Assembly: GCF_041051975.1 (NCBI RefSeq)
Contig: NZ_CP163435.1
Coordinates: forward strand, 1,736,001-1,800,000
DNA from: Streptomyces sp. R21
Lineage (GTDB): Bacteria; Actinomycetota; Actinomycetes; Streptomycetales; Streptomycetaceae
DNA length: 64,000 bases
Direction of reading: 5' to 3'
Numbering within the stretch: the stretch's first letter is position 1; each line of letters starts with the position of its first letter. The notes below the pieces were generated by a model. The model was not told where the DNA came from. It made no database searches and saw only the letters and a program-made list of their open reading frames with translations. The position numbers and the translations under genes are program-made. Positions 36,782 through 46,687 of this stretch are shown here, piece by piece.

Positions 36782-37725
36782 CCGGCCTCCTTGGCCGCCG
36801 CGATGGACGCAGGTTCCGCGGAGTCCAACTCGGCCACCCGGGCGAGGAGTTCGGTGCGGCTGATGGCGTCGGCCCGTGTCGACGGCACCGTGCAGGCATG
36901 GGCGCCGGCTACTGCGCCGTACAGGGCGCACCGGTGCGGCGGCTCGCCGTTCAGTCGGCCGAAGAGGAAGCCGGCGGCGAAGGCGTCCCCGGCGCCGTTG
37001 GAGTCCACCACCGGCGCGTGCGGCACGACAGCCGGAATGTGGGTCACCTCGTCGTCCACGAGCAGATACGCGCCGTCGGCTCCCGCCGTGGCGACGACCA
37101 CCTCGGCGCGCCCCCGCTCGGTAATCCGGCGCATGGTGCGCTCCGGGTCGGCCAGGGCGGTGGTGGACACGAAGACGAGGTCCGCCTCGTAGGCGAACGC
37201 CTCGTGGTACGGGTTGCTGCCGTCCCAGTTGTGCAGGTCGGTCGAGACGGTGACCCCGGCCGCGCGCAGGATGGGCAGGGCGAAGGCGCACGGGTAGGTG
37301 ATGGAGACGTGGGCGTGGCGGGTCGCCTCCGCCAGGGCCCGGACCGTGGCCTCGGGCAGCCGGTCCGTCTCCTGGAAGCGACTGTCGTCGTACAGGGACA
37401 GCCGCCGTCCCTCGGGGTCGACGAGGTTGACCGCGCGCTTGGTGCCGCCGGGCAGCGGGATGTCGGTGAGGGGGATGCCCCGGGCGCGGTGCAGTTCCCG
37501 GATCAGATCGCCCTCGTGGTCGTCGCCGATCATGTCGAGGTGATGGGTGCGCAGACCGAGCTCGCTCACGCCGAGCGCGACGAAGTCTCCCGTCTGCCCC
37601 GCCCGCATCTCGATCCCGGGCCGGATCATGTAGCTGTCGGCGTACGGAAGGGGCAGCTCGGGGACGTACACGATGGTGTCGACGCCCGCGCCTCCCAGGA
37701 CGAGGACATCGGTCTCGGTACTCAT
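36778..37725 (-). CDS. PfkB family carbohydrate kinase (AcbK-like candidate)
   Basis: A 315-aa ribokinase-fold enzyme. The N-terminal substrate-binding GGAGVDTIVYVPELP and the C-terminal anion-hole/catalytic motif SNGAGDAFAAGFLFG are intact. Start ATG 37725 with GGAGGA 6 nt upstream. In the acarbose cluster the PfkB enzyme AcbK phosphorylates acarbose at O-7 for self-protection and re-import; an equivalent role is my inference from context. It heads a four-gene sub-operon (PfkB, GMC, aldo/keto reductase, radical SAM) behind the inverted repeat at 37924-37958. Confidence 0.9.
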   Translation of the reverse strand: MSTETDVLVLGGAGVDTIVYVPELPLPYADSYMIRPGIEMRAGQTGDFVALGVSELGLRTHHLDMIGDDHEGDLIRELHRARGIPLTDIPLPGGTKRAVNLVDPEGRRLSLYDDSRFQETDRLPEATVRALAEATRHAHVSITYPCAFALPILRAAGVTVSTDLHNWDGSNPYHEAFAYEADLVFVSTTALADPERTMRRITERGRAEVVVATAGADGAYLLVDDEVTHIPAVVPHAPVVDSNGAGDAFAAGFLFGRLNGEPPHRCALYGAVAGAHACTVPSTRADAISRTELLARVAELDSAEPASIAAAKEAG

Positions 37726-37875
37726 GGGTGTTCCTCCCGGGCTCAAGGGGTCGGCCTCACCGCGGGGCCCCCGTTGCCTGATGGGTGACGGCTCTCGCGG
37801 CTACGACGGCTGCTGCGGCTCATGGGCGGGTGATTGCTGCTCGTCGCGGATGACTGCGGCTCATCCGGATCGTCG

Positions 37876-40056
37876 TCAACTTCGCCTGTCGGAAGGTGAG
37901 TCAAGCAGGCCACTCCCATGGTGGCAAGGTCTTGCAGAATCTTCCTGCAAGACCTTGCGAACGCTTGATCGGGAGGACAACTCGCGGTAGACCTCGGCGA
38001 CGGCCCGGGGCCCCGGATGGGTGCCAAGGTCCTCCAGCGTGACCGTCCGGCCGGCCGGGTCGGCCACCGGCAGCTGCCAGTTGGGGTATTCGTCGGCCGT
38101 ACCGGGGAGGTTCTGCGGGCGCAGGTCCCCCACGGTGTCGGGAAGCCAGACGCCGAGCAGTTTCGCCGGGGTGCGGGCGAGGAAGCGGTGCAGCGCCAAG
38201 GTGTCGTGGGTCGGCGCCGCAAGGGGTTCTCCCCGGCCCTCGGGGTCCGGACCGAGCACCCCGACCCGGCTCAACTCGGCCTTCCAGCCCGCGACTTCGG
38301 CCGCGGCCGAGGTCACGGCGTCCCCCAACGGCTCGGCCAGCAGACCCAACCGGTCGTGCAGGCGGACGTGCGCGCCATCCCACCAGGCCGCCGTACTGGG
38401 CAGATCGTGGGTGGTGAGGGTGGCCAGGCAGTCACCGCGCCACCCTTCCGGGGGCAGCGGGCCCGAGCGCTGCTCCGACCCGCCGAGGTACTCGAAACGG
38501 AGCACGGAGGTGCCGAGGATGCCGCGGTCCGCCAACTCCTCGCGGACGCCGGGCTCGACGGTGCCGAGGTCCTCGCCGATCACCATGCTGCCGGCCCGGT
38601 GCGCCTCCAGGGCGAGCACGCCGAGCAGCGCCTCGTGGTCGTAGCGCACGTATGCTCCCTCGCCGGGCGGGGCTCCCGCGGGCACCCACCAGAGGCGGAA
38701 GAGACCCGCGATGTGGTCGAGCCGCAGCGCCCCCGAGCGGCGCAGGGTGCCGCGCAGCACCTCCGCGAAGGGGGCGTACCCGGCCTCGGCGAGGGTGTCC
38801 GGGCGCCAGGGCGGCAACCCCCAGTCCTGTCCGTGCGGGTTGAAATCGTCGGGCGGGCAGCCGACCGTCACGTCCTCGGCGAGGAACCGCTGGAAACTCC
38901 AGGCGTCCGCGCCCTCCGGGTCGACGCCGACGGCGAGGTCGTGCATCAGGCCGATCGCCATGCCCGCGTCGGTCGCGGCGCGTTGCGCCCCGGCGAGCTG
39001 CTCGTCGGACAGCCAGGCGAGGCGGCGGTGGAACTCGATCCGGTCCGCCCGCTCGGCCCGTGCGGCGGCGATTCCGCTCCCCTCCGGGCTGCGCAGGGCG
39101 GCGGGCCAGGAACGCCAGTGGGAGCCGTGGACCTCGGCGAGCGCGCACCACAGCGCGTAGTCGGCGAGGCCCGGACCCTCGGCGTCGACGTATCGCTGAT
39201 AGTCCGCCCGCCGTGCCGGGTTCAGCGGTACACGGTGCACCAACTCCAGGGCGCGCAGCTTGAGTTCTCGTACGGCCCTGCGGTCGATCAGCCCGCCCGC
39301 GAGGACGCCGTCGCGCAGTCCGCGGGCCTCGGCGGCCAGCCGTGCGGCGGTGTCCCGGTCGGCCGGGGTCAGCGCGGCGAACTCGGGGATCGCCTCGACT
39401 CGCAGGTTCATCGGGTCGGGGTGGCGGCGGCTGCTCGGCCGGTACGGCGACGGGTCGGTCAGTGGCCCGGGGACGTACGCGTGCAACGGGTTGAGCTGGA
39501 GGAAGTCGGCCCCGAGGCCACCGGCCCAGCCCGCCAGGTCGGCGAGGTCCCCGAGATCCCCCATCCCCCAGGAGCGGCCGGAGAGCACCGAGTAGAGCTG
39601 GACGAGGAAGCCCCAGCTCCGGTGCGCGGGACCGGCCAGCCGCTCGGGAGCGATCAGCAGCGGAACGTTCTCGGCGTGTGTGCCGCGTGCGGCGTGCAGG
39701 GTGTGACGGCCGACGGGGAAATCGGCCAGTTCCTTGCCGAGCGAGCCGACGCGGTGGGAGCGGCCGTCCTCGGTCTCGACCCACAGCTCGGCGCCGGACG
39801 GAGCAGCCAGGTGCGCGGGGGGACGTCCGGCGCGCAGCACCACGCTCGGCGGCAGCAGGCGCGTGGCGAGTCGCTGCCGACGCTCGGCCAGCGCGGCCCG
39901 GACGCCGCCGGGCGTGCCCGCGTCGACGCCGAGCGCGCCGAGCACCGCCCGCAGGGTCTCCGGCGAGGCCTCGATCCGGCGGCCGAGGTCGGTGGTGTAG
40001 TGCGTGGCGACACCGTGCAGGCGTGCCAGTTCCTGGAGTTCGCGGGTGGATGGCAT
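37876..40056 (-). CDS. malQ: 4-alpha-glucanotransferase (amylomaltase, GH77)
   Basis: A 726-aa GH77 enzyme that transfers maltodextrin units. The catalytic nucleophile is Asp in RLDHIAGLFRLWWVP, the acid/base Glu in IGEDLGTVEPGV, and the transition-state Asp in TTHDLPSTAAWW. An N-terminal 130-residue extension of the actinobacterial type is present. The conserved part ends near EVYRELSS, and the last 30 codons overlap the inverted repeat at 37924-37958, so the C-terminus may be recent. Its place inside the cluster mirrors AcbQ of the acarbose cluster and suggests maltooligosaccharide acceptors or recycling. Confidence 0.92.
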   Translation of the reverse strand: MPSTRELQELARLHGVATHYTTDLGRRIEASPETLRAVLGALGVDAGTPGGVRAALAERRQRLATRLLPPSVVLRAGRPPAHLAAPSGAELWVETEDGRSHRVGSLGKELADFPVGRHTLHAARGTHAENVPLLIAPERLAGPAHRSWGFLVQLYSVLSGRSWGMGDLGDLADLAGWAGGLGADFLQLNPLHAYVPGPLTDPSPYRPSSRRHPDPMNLRVEAIPEFAALTPADRDTAARLAAEARGLRDGVLAGGLIDRRAVRELKLRALELVHRVPLNPARRADYQRYVDAEGPGLADYALWCALAEVHGSHWRSWPAALRSPEGSGIAAARAERADRIEFHRRLAWLSDEQLAGAQRAATDAGMAIGLMHDLAVGVDPEGADAWSFQRFLAEDVTVGCPPDDFNPHGQDWGLPPWRPDTLAEAGYAPFAEVLRGTLRRSGALRLDHIAGLFRLWWVPAGAPPGEGAYVRYDHEALLGVLALEAHRAGSMVIGEDLGTVEPGVREELADRGILGTSVLRFEYLGGSEQRSGPLPPEGWRGDCLATLTTHDLPSTAAWWDGAHVRLHDRLGLLAEPLGDAVTSAAAEVAGWKAELSRVGVLGPDPEGRGEPLAAPTHDTLALHRFLARTPAKLLGVWLPDTVGDLRPQNLPGTADEYPNWQLPVADPAGRTVTLEDLGTHPGPRAVAEVYRELSSRSSVRKVLQEDSARPCHHGSGLLDSPSDRRS
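37924..37958. promoter_or_regulatory. 14-bp inverted repeat with TCTTGCAGAA core, candidate MalR-type operator
   Basis: Arms GCAAGGTCTTGCAG (37924-37937) and CTGCAAGACCTTGC (37945-37958) pair perfectly around AATCTTC, about 200 nt before the PfkB start. The 10-mer TCTTGCAGAA recurs in inverted orientation before the cyclase gene (54097-54106). CTTGCAG/CTTGCAA half-sites resemble, from memory, the sites of MalR/Reg1-like LacI regulators at Streptomyces amylase and malE promoters. A terminator is the alternative, though it overlaps the malQ coding end and no T-run follows. Confidence 0.6.
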
Positions 40057-40163
40057 CGGTGCGGCTCTCCGGTGGATGAGGGGCCCGGTCGGGTGGACGG
40101 GGCCAGGGGGAGGGGAGGGGGACGACCGGTGAGGCGGTGGCGGACGGTCAGGGGGGCGGACGT

Positions 40164-40988
40164 TCAGGGGGTGGCGGACGGGGCCGGAAAGAGGCGTTCG
40201 AGTACGGCCGCGACGCCGTCGTCCTCGTTGGTCGGGGCGATCTCGTCGGCGTGACGGCGCAGTTCGGGGTGGGCGTTGCCCATGGCGACGCCGTGGGCGG
40301 CCCAGGCGAGCATCGGGATGTCGTTGGGCATGTCGCCGAAGGCGAGGGTGTCGGCGGCGGTGAAGCCGAGCAGGCGGGCGGCAGCGGCGAGTCCGCCCGC
40401 CTTGCTGACGCCGGGCGGCAGCAGTTCGACCATGCCCTCGCCGGAGTGGGTCACGGCGAGCGCGTCCGCGCAGAGGCGGTGGGCCAGCGCGGCAAGACCG
40501 TCGTCGTCCAGGCGCCTGCTGCGGATCAGCACCTTCTCCACGGGCAGCGCCCACAGTTCGGTGTGGTCCTCGACGAGATGCCAGCCGTGCCGGACCCGTG
40601 CGCCGAAATCCCGGGTGACCCGGAACTGGCCGGACAGGCCGGCGGTGACGACGCCGAGTTCCAGCGGCCCCGACTGCTCGGCGATCCGCGCGACCAGCCC
40701 CCGTACGGTGGGCCGGTCGAGGGTCGTCGAGGAGATCAGCCGGTCGGCGCCGACGTCGTACAACTGCGCGCCCTGGCCGCAGACCGCGATGCCCTTGTAG
40801 CCGAGCGGCTCAAGGAGGCCCCGGCAGCCCGCCGCCGGGCGCCCGGTGACCACCAGATGCCGGGCGCCGCACAGCACGGCGCGGTCCAGGGCGGCCCGAG
40901 TACGGGCGGAGACACTGAGGTCGCCGCGCAGCAGCGTGCCGTCCAGGTCGGTGGCGACGACGGCGAAGGGCGGCGGGGGTGTGGTCAT
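40164..40988 (-). CDS. HAD superfamily Cof-type phosphatase
   Basis: A 274-aa class IIB HAD hydrolase. The nucleophile motif DLDGTLL is at 14-20, motif II VVTGRP near 47, Lys of motif III near KAGG and the metal-binding FGDMPNDIPML near 228. It dephosphorylates sugar or cyclitol phosphates. The ATG overlaps the Nudix stop (ATGA). AcbJ in the acarbose pathway is also a HAD phosphatase; the parallel role is inference. About 107 nt separates it from malQ. Confidence 0.9.
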   Translation of the reverse strand: MTTPPPPFAVVATDLDGTLLRGDLSVSARTRAALDRAVLCGARHLVVTGRPAAGCRGLLEPLGYKGIAVCGQGAQLYDVGADRLISSTTLDRPTVRGLVARIAEQSGPLELGVVTAGLSGQFRVTRDFGARVRHGWHLVEDHTELWALPVEKVLIRSRRLDDDGLAALAHRLCADALAVTHSGEGMVELLPPGVSKAGGLAAAARLLGFTAADTLAFGDMPNDIPMLAWAAHGVAMGNAHPELRRHADEIAPTNEDDGVAAVLERLFPAPSATP

Positions 40989-41560
40989 GGCCCAGCCTCC
41001 GCAGTCCGGTCCCGCACGACTGTGGGCGTCTCGCTGTGCAGGCCGAGCAGCGCGTACGCGGCCAGCGTCGCGGCGTCCGTGACCCGCCCGGCCCGGACGA
41101 GGGCGCGCCACTCCCCCGCGTCGGCCCAGCGCTGCCGCATGTCCGCCTCGGTGGCCTCGCGCTCCGGCTCACCCTGCGTCAACTCCTCGGCGAGGAAGAC
41201 ATGGCAGCCCTGGCTGGCGTAGCCGTAGGCGACGTGCAGTCGTCCCAGGTACGTCATCCGGTCGGCCCGCAGCCCGGTCTCCTCGCGGAGTTCGGCGCGG
41301 GCGAGGTCGAGCGGGGCCTCGCCGTGGTGGCCCTCGGGCCAGGAGCCCTGTGGGAACTCCCAGTAGCGGCCGCGCACCGGGTAGCGGTACTGCTCGACCA
41401 GGTGGAGCCTGCCCTCGTGCAGCGGGATCACCAGCGCGTAGTCGGGCTTGTCGACCACGCCGTACAGGCCGGGGCTGCCGTCGGGGCGCCGGATCTCGTC
41501 CTCGCGGACGGTCATCCACGGATTGCGGTAGACCTCGCGGGAGCGGACGGTGCGGATCAC
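40985..41560 (-). CDS. Nudix hydrolase
   Basis: A 191-aa protein with a Nudix helix close to consensus (AELREETGL following a GEAPLD segment; the Arg of REU is Ala and there is a 3-residue insertion after the first Gly). The fold of ADP-ribose/ADP-sugar pyrophosphatases is seen in YALVIPLHEGRLHLVEQYRYP and WEFPQGSW. GTG start overlaps the reductase stop (GTGA). A Nudix protein (AcbP) is also found in acarbose clusters. It may remove NDP-cyclitol by-products or trim an NDP-sugar. Confidence 0.88.
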   Translation of the reverse strand: MIRTVRSREVYRNPWMTVREDEIRRPDGSPGLYGVVDKPDYALVIPLHEGRLHLVEQYRYPVRGRYWEFPQGSWPEGHHGEAPLDLARAELREETGLRADRMTYLGRLHVAYGYASQGCHVFLAEELTQGEPEREATEADMRQRWADAGEWRALVRAGRVTDAATLAAYALLGLHSETPTVVRDRTAEAGP

Positions 41561-42447
41561 GGGGCGGCCTCCAGCAGGGTGCGTACGCCCTCGGTGACAC
41601 CGCGGACCCGCAGGCCGCGCTCGGCGAGGAAGCCGTCCAGGCGGTGGCTGGTCAGGCAGGTGTTGGTGGGGCGGCTGGCGTACCGGCCGGCCGCCTTCGG
41701 TACCCGGACCACCCGGGAGCGTGGCACGCCGAGGCCGTCGGCGACGGCCTCGGCCCAGGCGGCGCGGGAGATCCGGTCGGGCCCTCCGAGGTGGAGCAGG
41801 TCCGGCGCCCCCGAGGGCAGCGCGGCGGCGGTCACGGCGGCGACGTCCTCGACCAGGACCGGGGTGGTCCACTGGTCGTCCGGCGCCTCCACGGCCCCGC
41901 CGAGGCGGAGTTGATGGGCGCAGGCGGAGAAGAAGTTGAGCCACTTGCCGGACTCCGGCGGTTCCCAGCCGTAGATCAGGCTGACCCGCAGCACGGTGCC
42001 GTCGGCGCTCTCGCGGACGATCCGTTCGGCGCGCAGTTTGGCTCGGCCATAGGCGTTGGCGGGGGCCGTGGCGGTGGACTCGTCGTTGGCCCCGCTTGCG
42101 CCGTCGAAGACGTTGTCGGTGGAGATGAGCACCGTACGGCAACCGGGCGCGGCGGCGGTGAGGTTGGCCGCCGCGGCGGTGTGCAGGGCGACGGCGCGCT
42201 CGGGGTGGGCCTCGCACCACGTCACGTCGGAGGGGCCGTGCACCAGGACGAGCCGGTCGGGCCGGACCTCGTCGACCACGCGGGCGCACGCCGTCGCGTC
42301 GGCCGCGTCCAGGGCGACCCAGGGGGCGGCTCCCTCGGCGGCGGGCGGGCGGCGCGAGGCCAGGACGGCGCTCTCACCGGCGGTGGTCAGCCGGGCGGCC
42401 AGGGCCCGGCCGACAAAGCCGCTGCCGACGATCAGGGTGCGGGTCAT
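41557..42447 (-). CDS. NAD(P)-dependent sugar reductase, RmlD (dTDP-4-dehydrorhamnose reductase)-like
   Basis: A 296-aa extended SDR. GSGFVGR is the cofactor loop at residues 8-14, VLISTDNVFDG replaces the usual STDYVFDG, and NAYGRAKLRAE holds the Tyr-x3-Lys pair. RmlD relatives reduce 4-keto sugars, but with no dTDP-sugar genes next to it the substrate is more likely a cyclitol ketone, such as the valienone-type reduction done by AcbN/ValK-like enzymes (inference). It overlaps the ROK kinase gene by 4 nt. Confidence 0.85.
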   Translation of the reverse strand: MTRTLIVGSGFVGRALAARLTTAGESAVLASRRPPAAEGAAPWVALDAADATACARVVDEVRPDRLVLVHGPSDVTWCEAHPERAVALHTAAAANLTAAAPGCRTVLISTDNVFDGASGANDESTATAPANAYGRAKLRAERIVRESADGTVLRVSLIYGWEPPESGKWLNFFSACAHQLRLGGAVEAPDDQWTTPVLVEDVAAVTAAALPSGAPDLLHLGGPDRISRAAWAEAVADGLGVPRSRVVRVPKAAGRYASRPTNTCLTSHRLDGFLAERGLRVRGVTEGVRTLLEAAP

Positions 42448-43472
42448 GACACCGTCACCGCCTGCCGGGGCGCCCGGCGGGCGGCGAGCAGCCGGCCGGC
42501 GCCGACGAGTCCGTGGTCGTCGTCCGGTGCGCCGAGGACCACCATGCGGCGGACCTCCTCCGTGTCGAGGCCGAAACAGCCCAGGCGTTCCAACTCCTCG
42601 GTGAGCAGCCGGACATAGAGCGGGCCGACGGCCTGCGCGAAGCCGCCCATCAGCACGAAGCGGCGTACGCCGATCGAGGTGAACACCGACGTGATGGCCG
42701 AGGCCAGGTGCCGCAGACCACCGCGCAGCACGGCGGTCGCGAAGGCGTCCTGGGCCCGTACGGCGGCGACGAGCATCCGGTTGTCCAGGTGCTCGGGGTC
42801 GGGCGCGCTTCGCGCGAGGGCGGAGCGGGCGTAGCGGGCCGGATCGGCGAGGGCGGCGCGGCGGGCCGCGGCCAGGGTGCCGCGGCCGGAGGCGATGCCG
42901 CCGAGGTGGCCGCGGCCCCCGCAGTCGCAGACGAGTGCCTGCGGGGAGGGGTCGCAGGTCCAGTGGCCGAGTTCGCCGCCGTGGCCCTCGGCGTCGAGAA
43001 GCACCTCGCCCGCGCGATAGACCTTGCTGCCGATGCCGGAGCTGACCGTGATCAGGCAGAACGGCCGCTCGTCCGGGGTGTTCACATACCGCCAGACGGC
43101 CGCCGTCAGGTCGTTGACGACGACCACCGGGATGCCGAGACGCTCCTCCAGCAGGAGGCGCAGTGGCAGGATTTCGCCGCGTTCGCCCCAGACGGTGGGT
43201 GCGGTCACGATGCGGCCGTCGGCGGTGACCGGGCCCGCGAAGGCGACGGCCAGGGCGGAGCTGCGGTGCCGCGCGACGGCCTCGGCGGCGAGGGCGCCGA
43301 GCTGTTCGCTCACTCTGGTCTGCAGTTCGGGCACGGGTGCGCCGGGGTGGCGGTCCATGCCGTCCGTGGGGGTTCGCCGGATGTCGGTGACGGCGCCTGT
43401 CGCCGCGTCGTAGCGGGCGATCCGCAGGGTGGTGCCGCCGAGATCGACGACGGTGAAGGCTGTTTCAGGCAC
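42444..43472 (-). CDS. ROK family kinase (AcbM/ValC-like cyclitol kinase candidate)
   Basis: A 342-aa glucokinase-like protein. The phosphate-binding [10 protein letters not shown] is at 10-19, the catalytic Asp in [10 protein letters not shown], and the ROK zinc region reads [13 protein letters not shown] then [18 protein letters not shown] start 43472 with AAGGAGG at 5 nt; it overlaps the nucleotidyltransferase by 8 nt. ValC and AcbM, C7-cyclitol 7-kinases, belong to this family, and with the cyclase in the same operon such a role is the best guess. Glucokinase is the alternative. Confidence 0.88.
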   Translation of the reverse strand: MPETAFTVVDLGGTTLRIARYDAATGAVTDIRRTPTDGMDRHPGAPVPELQTRVSEQLGALAAEAVARHRSSALAVAFAGPVTADGRIVTAPTVWGERGEILPLRLLLEERLGIPVVVVNDLTAAVWRYVNTPDERPFCLITVSSGIGSKVYRAGEVLLDAEGHGGELGHWTCDPSPQALVCDCGGRGHLGGIASGRGTLAAARRAALADPARYARSALARSAPDPEHLDNRMLVAAVRAQDAFATAVLRGGLRHLASAITSVFTSIGVRRFVLMGGFAQAVGPLYVRLLTEELERLGCFGLDTEEVRRMVVLGAPDDDHGLVGAGRLLAARRAPRQAVTVS

Positions 43473-44571
43473 TGGGCCCTCCTTGAGCGTACGAGGACTC
43501 CGGCTGCTGCACGAATCCGTCCTCCAGGACGATCGCCCCGTCGATCTCGGCGCCCGCGGGGACGCTCGCGCCGGGCAGCAGGACGCTGCGGCGCACGCGC
43601 GCTCCGGCACCGATCCGTACGCCGGGGAAGGCGACGCTCCGCTCGATCCGGCCTTCGTTGTGCAGATCGGCGGGGACGACGCTGTGTGTGATGCCGGGGG
43701 CGGCGGTGACCAGCCGACGGGGCACATCGGGCCTTACCGTGCGCGGAAGTTGAGGGAGCGTCAGGGACGGGTTGTCGTCCACCAGGGCCAGGTGCGCCCG
43801 GTGGTAACGGTCGACGGTCCCGATGTCCTCCCAGTGGCCGGGGACCTCGTGGCCGAGGATGCGCTCCCCGCCGGCCAGCATGGCGGGGATGACGTCCCGG
43901 CTGATGTCGTGCTGCCAGTCGGTGCCGTCCAGCTTCTCCAGGTAGCGGTGGAGGGTCGCCGCGTCGAAGACGCAGAACGCGGCGAAGACCAGGTCGCTGG
44001 TCGGCTCGGCGGGCTTCTCCACGAACCCGGTGAGCTGTCCTGCGGGGTCGAACTCGACCATGCCGAACAGGTGGACGTAGCGTCGCTCGATCCGCTGGTA
44101 GGCGAGGGTGAGCGCGGCGCCGGAGCGGCGGTGCCGCTCGATCAGCGGGCCGTAGTCGAAGCGGTAGACGTGGTCGGCGTGCAGCACCAGCACCTCGGAG
44201 GCGCCCACGCCGAAGACGTACGGGGCCTTGCGGATCAGGGCGTCGGCGGTGCCCCGTTCGGGCGGGCCGTCCGCACGTACCGGCCGGTGTCCGGCGCCCT
44301 CGCGGTATCCACGGTCGTACGGGCCGAAGTGCACCCGGAAGTCCCGCCGCCACCAGGTCTCGTGGAGGTCGTCCATCAACTGCCGTTCCTCGTACTGGGA
44401 GAGCAGCAGCACCTCGCCCAGGCCGGAGGCGGCGGCGTTGGCGAGCGAGAAGTCGATCAGCCGGCAGCTGCCGCCGAACGGCACCAGCGGCTTGAGTCTG
44501 CCGTGGCCGAGCCTGCCCATGCGGCGGCCCTCACCACCGGCCAGCAGTACGGCGCGCACTCCGTCAGCCAT
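43465..44571 (-). CDS. Glucose-1-phosphate adenylyltransferase-like nucleotidyltransferase (AcbR/ValB-like)
   Basis: A 368-aa GlgC-type protein. The pyrophosphorylase signature [13 protein letters not shown] is at 9-21, followed by [20 protein letters not shown], the Asp-containing [19 protein letters not shown], and a C-terminal left-handed beta-helix segment ([20 protein letters not shown]). It is shorter than GlgC (about 400 aa). In the validamycin and acarbose pathways a GlgC homologue activates valienol-1-phosphate as an NDP-cyclitol; that role is inferred. It overlaps the glycosyltransferase by 8 nt. Confidence 0.88.
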   Translation of the reverse strand: MADGVRAVLLAGGEGRRMGRLGHGRLKPLVPFGGSCRLIDFSLANAAASGLGEVLLLSQYEERQLMDDLHETWWRRDFRVHFGPYDRGYREGAGHRPVRADGPPERGTADALIRKAPYVFGVGASEVLVLHADHVYRFDYGPLIERHRRSGAALTLAYQRIERRYVHLFGMVEFDPAGQLTGFVEKPAEPTSDLVFAAFCVFDAATLHRYLEKLDGTDWQHDISRDVIPAMLAGGERILGHEVPGHWEDIGTVDRYHRAHLALVDDNPSLTLPQLPRTVRPDVPRRLVTAAPGITHSVVPADLHNEGRIERSVAFPGVRIGAGARVRRSVLLPGASVPAGAEIDGAIVLEDGFVQQPESSYAQGGPSA

Positions 44572-46687
44572 GACGCACCACGTCCCAGGCACAGCGGCCG
44601 GAGGCCAGGGTCAGCAGCAGGTGCAACTCCTCTTCCCCCGGCGGGAGTTCACCGGTGAACACGGCTCCGTCCCGTTCGAGGCGGCGTACGGTCACGTCGC
44701 GCCGTCCGGAGCCCTCCGGGGCGAGCCGGACGAGTTCCACGCGTTCGGCATGGGGCAGTCGGTACACGATCCGGTCCTCCTCGACCGTGCAGCGGCCGTC
44801 GAGTCGGGCGCGCAGGGCCGGGTCGCTGTCGGCGGTCTGTGCGCAGCGGGCGAAGTCGGCGCGGGCCCAGGCGGCTTCGAAGAGGGCGCGGGCGGCGGGT
44901 CCGTCCGGCTCGCGGCACCGCCGGTAGGTGGTGGCGTCGCCGAGCCGGGCAGCGGCCTCGGCGATCTGCTCGCGGTGGGTCGCGTACGCCTCGTCGGGCA
45001 GCAGGTCGAACCAGCCGTGCCGGAGCATCGCGTCGATGCCGAGCTCGGGCCGCCGCCCCTCCCAGAGCGCGGTGAAGGCGTCGAGATGCAGCCGTGCGGC
45101 CCGTTCCCAGGTGAACTGCCGTGCGTTGCTACGGGCGTTGGCGCGCAGTCGGCGGTACTGCTCGGGTTGTTCGCGCAGCAGGGCGGCGGCTTCGCGGATA
45201 CGGCGGGCGAGGGCGTCGACCAGCAGGGGGTCGTCCTCCGTGAAGGAGCGGTTGACCGCGAATCCGGTGGCCTGCTCGGCGCCTGGGCCGCTCAGCGGGT
45301 CGGCGACGTGCCCGAAGTGCGCCATGCCGAGCTGGGCGGTGGCGATCGGCACGGCGCCCACGGCCATCGCCTCGCCCTGGGCGATCAGGAAGGTGTCCAT
45401 CTCGAACTTGGACGGGAAGAGGCAGAAGTCCGCCGAGGCCGCGTACTCGACGATGCACTTCTCCTCGACGCGCTCCCACTCCAGGTGGACGCGTCCCTTG
45501 TGCCGGTCGACGACACCCTGGACGTACGGGTCGTCGATCCCGCCGTCGCTGATGCAGCGCAGCACGAAGTTGGCGGCGAGACCTTCGGTGAGGACCCGGT
45601 CGACGGCGCGGAAGAGTTCGGTCTGGCCCTTGTGGTTCACGGCGTAGCGGGCGTTGTGGAAGAAGGTCGGCAGTGCGGGGTCCAGACCGAGGCCGCTCAG
45701 TACGGTGGCCCGGTCGACGGCGGGCGGCTCGCCGGTGGTCCAGGTGTCGCCGACGGCGCAGCCGCCCACGAAGCTCTTGTGGGCGTTGCGGCGCACCGTG
45801 TCGTGGACGGGCAGCCGGGTGAAGAGCTGCTCGAACGGGGTGTCCGCGAAGTCGGTGTAGAACTCCAGATGGCCGGGCGAGAGGAAGTCGACCAGGTCGG
45901 CGTGTTCGGCCACCAGGTCGTAGACGCCGATGTGCTGGGGGCCGTACTCGTAGTGCAGGTGGGTGCGTTGCTGGTAGCCGCTCATCACCGCCTCGTGCGC
46001 GGTGAGCGGCGGGCCGGTGTGCTCGGGGGGCAGGGTGATCCCGGCGTCGAGGAAGTCCAGCAGCCGTTCGATCTTGGGGCGGTAGACCATCTTGGTGATC
46101 GGCATGTTGCTCTGCACGGTGGCGACCACCAGCTTGGCCGGGTCGTTCCGGAAGGCCGCGGGGAGCAGGTAGTGGTAGTACGGCTCATGGGCGTGCACCA
46201 GGGCCTTTTCGTCGCCGAAGCGGTGGCGGACGAAGCGGATGCTGTCGACCTGGGCGGCCAGCGGCTTGAAGAAGACCAGGTCCTCGCCCTTGCTGCCGTA
46301 CGGCGGATAGAAGCGGTCCGGGAGTTCGTCGAGCAGTTCGTTGGAGAGGAAGTAGAGGTCGATGCCGTCCAGCCGCAGCCGGTGGGCGGTGGTGGTCAGC
46401 GGGATGCGGACCTCGGCCGGGAAGCGCTCGCCCCAGATCCGCGGGTCGAGGACGAGGGGCAGCTCGTAGGTGTCCTGGTAGTCGAGTGTCTCGACGTCGT
46501 AGGAGCGTCGCAGGTCGTCGAGCCGGCCGTGCGCGGGGGTGACGACGGAGACGCGATGCCCCTGCTCCACAAGGGACTTGGAGAGGTTCCACAGGTAGAC
46601 GGAGATGCCGCCCTGGAGGAAGCGGTGGTCGAAGCCGCCGCATTCGAAGTAGGTCTCGATGATGTGCAAGGGGTGTCCGTCCTTCAC
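44564..46687 (-). CDS. Starch/glycogen-synthase-like glycosyltransferase (possible pseudoglycosyltransferase)
   Basis: A 707-aa GT-B protein. The N-terminal loop [17 protein letters not shown] corresponds to the KxGGL loop of GT5 synthases; [12 protein letters not shown] matches the HDW region, and the donor-site [21 protein letters not shown] matches the SRFEPCGL...EAM region. The last 130 residues are a small beta-rich tail. The start GTG 46687 shares GTGA with the kinase stop. AcbS, which joins the cyclitol to the amino sugar in acarbose, is also starch-synthase-like, so this is the candidate coupling enzyme. Confidence 0.85.
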   Translation of the reverse strand: MKDGHPLHIIETYFECGGFDHRFLQGGISVYLWNLSKSLVEQGHRVSVVTPAHGRLDDLRRSYDVETLDYQDTYELPLVLDPRIWGERFPAEVRIPLTTTAHRLRLDGIDLYFLSNELLDELPDRFYPPYGSKGEDLVFFKPLAAQVDSIRFVRHRFGDEKALVHAHEPYYHYLLPAAFRNDPAKLVVATVQSNMPITKMVYRPKIERLLDFLDAGITLPPEHTGPPLTAHEAVMSGYQQRTHLHYEYGPQHIGVYDLVAEHADLVDFLSPGHLEFYTDFADTPFEQLFTRLPVHDTVRRNAHKSFVGGCAVGDTWTTGEPPAVDRATVLSGLGLDPALPTFFHNARYAVNHKGQTELFRAVDRVLTEGLAANFVLRCISDGGIDDPYVQGVVDRHKGRVHLEWERVEEKCIVEYAASADFCLFPSKFEMDTFLIAQGEAMAVGAVPIATAQLGMAHFGHVADPLSGPGAEQATGFAVNRSFTEDDPLLVDALARRIREAAALLREQPEQYRRLRANARSNARQFTWERAARLHLDAFTALWEGRRPELGIDAMLRHGWFDLLPDEAYATHREQIAEAAARLGDATTYRRCREPDGPAARALFEAAWARADFARCAQTADSDPALRARLDGRCTVEEDRIVYRLPHAERVELVRLAPEGSGRRDVTVRRLERDGAVFTGELPPGEEELHLLLTLASGRCAWDVVRHG

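Noticed and set aside
35288..37291. Possible N-terminal extension of the GMC oxidoreductase into the PfkB region
   Set aside because: The extension is an off-frame reading of the PfkB gene; the GTG at 36781 with GTGA overlap gives a normal GMC N-terminus.
37924..37958. Inverted repeat as a simple terminator of the malQ transcript
   Set aside because: Not excluded, but it lies inside the malQ coding end, no T-run follows, and its 10-bp core recurs before the cyclase gene, so an operator is favoured.
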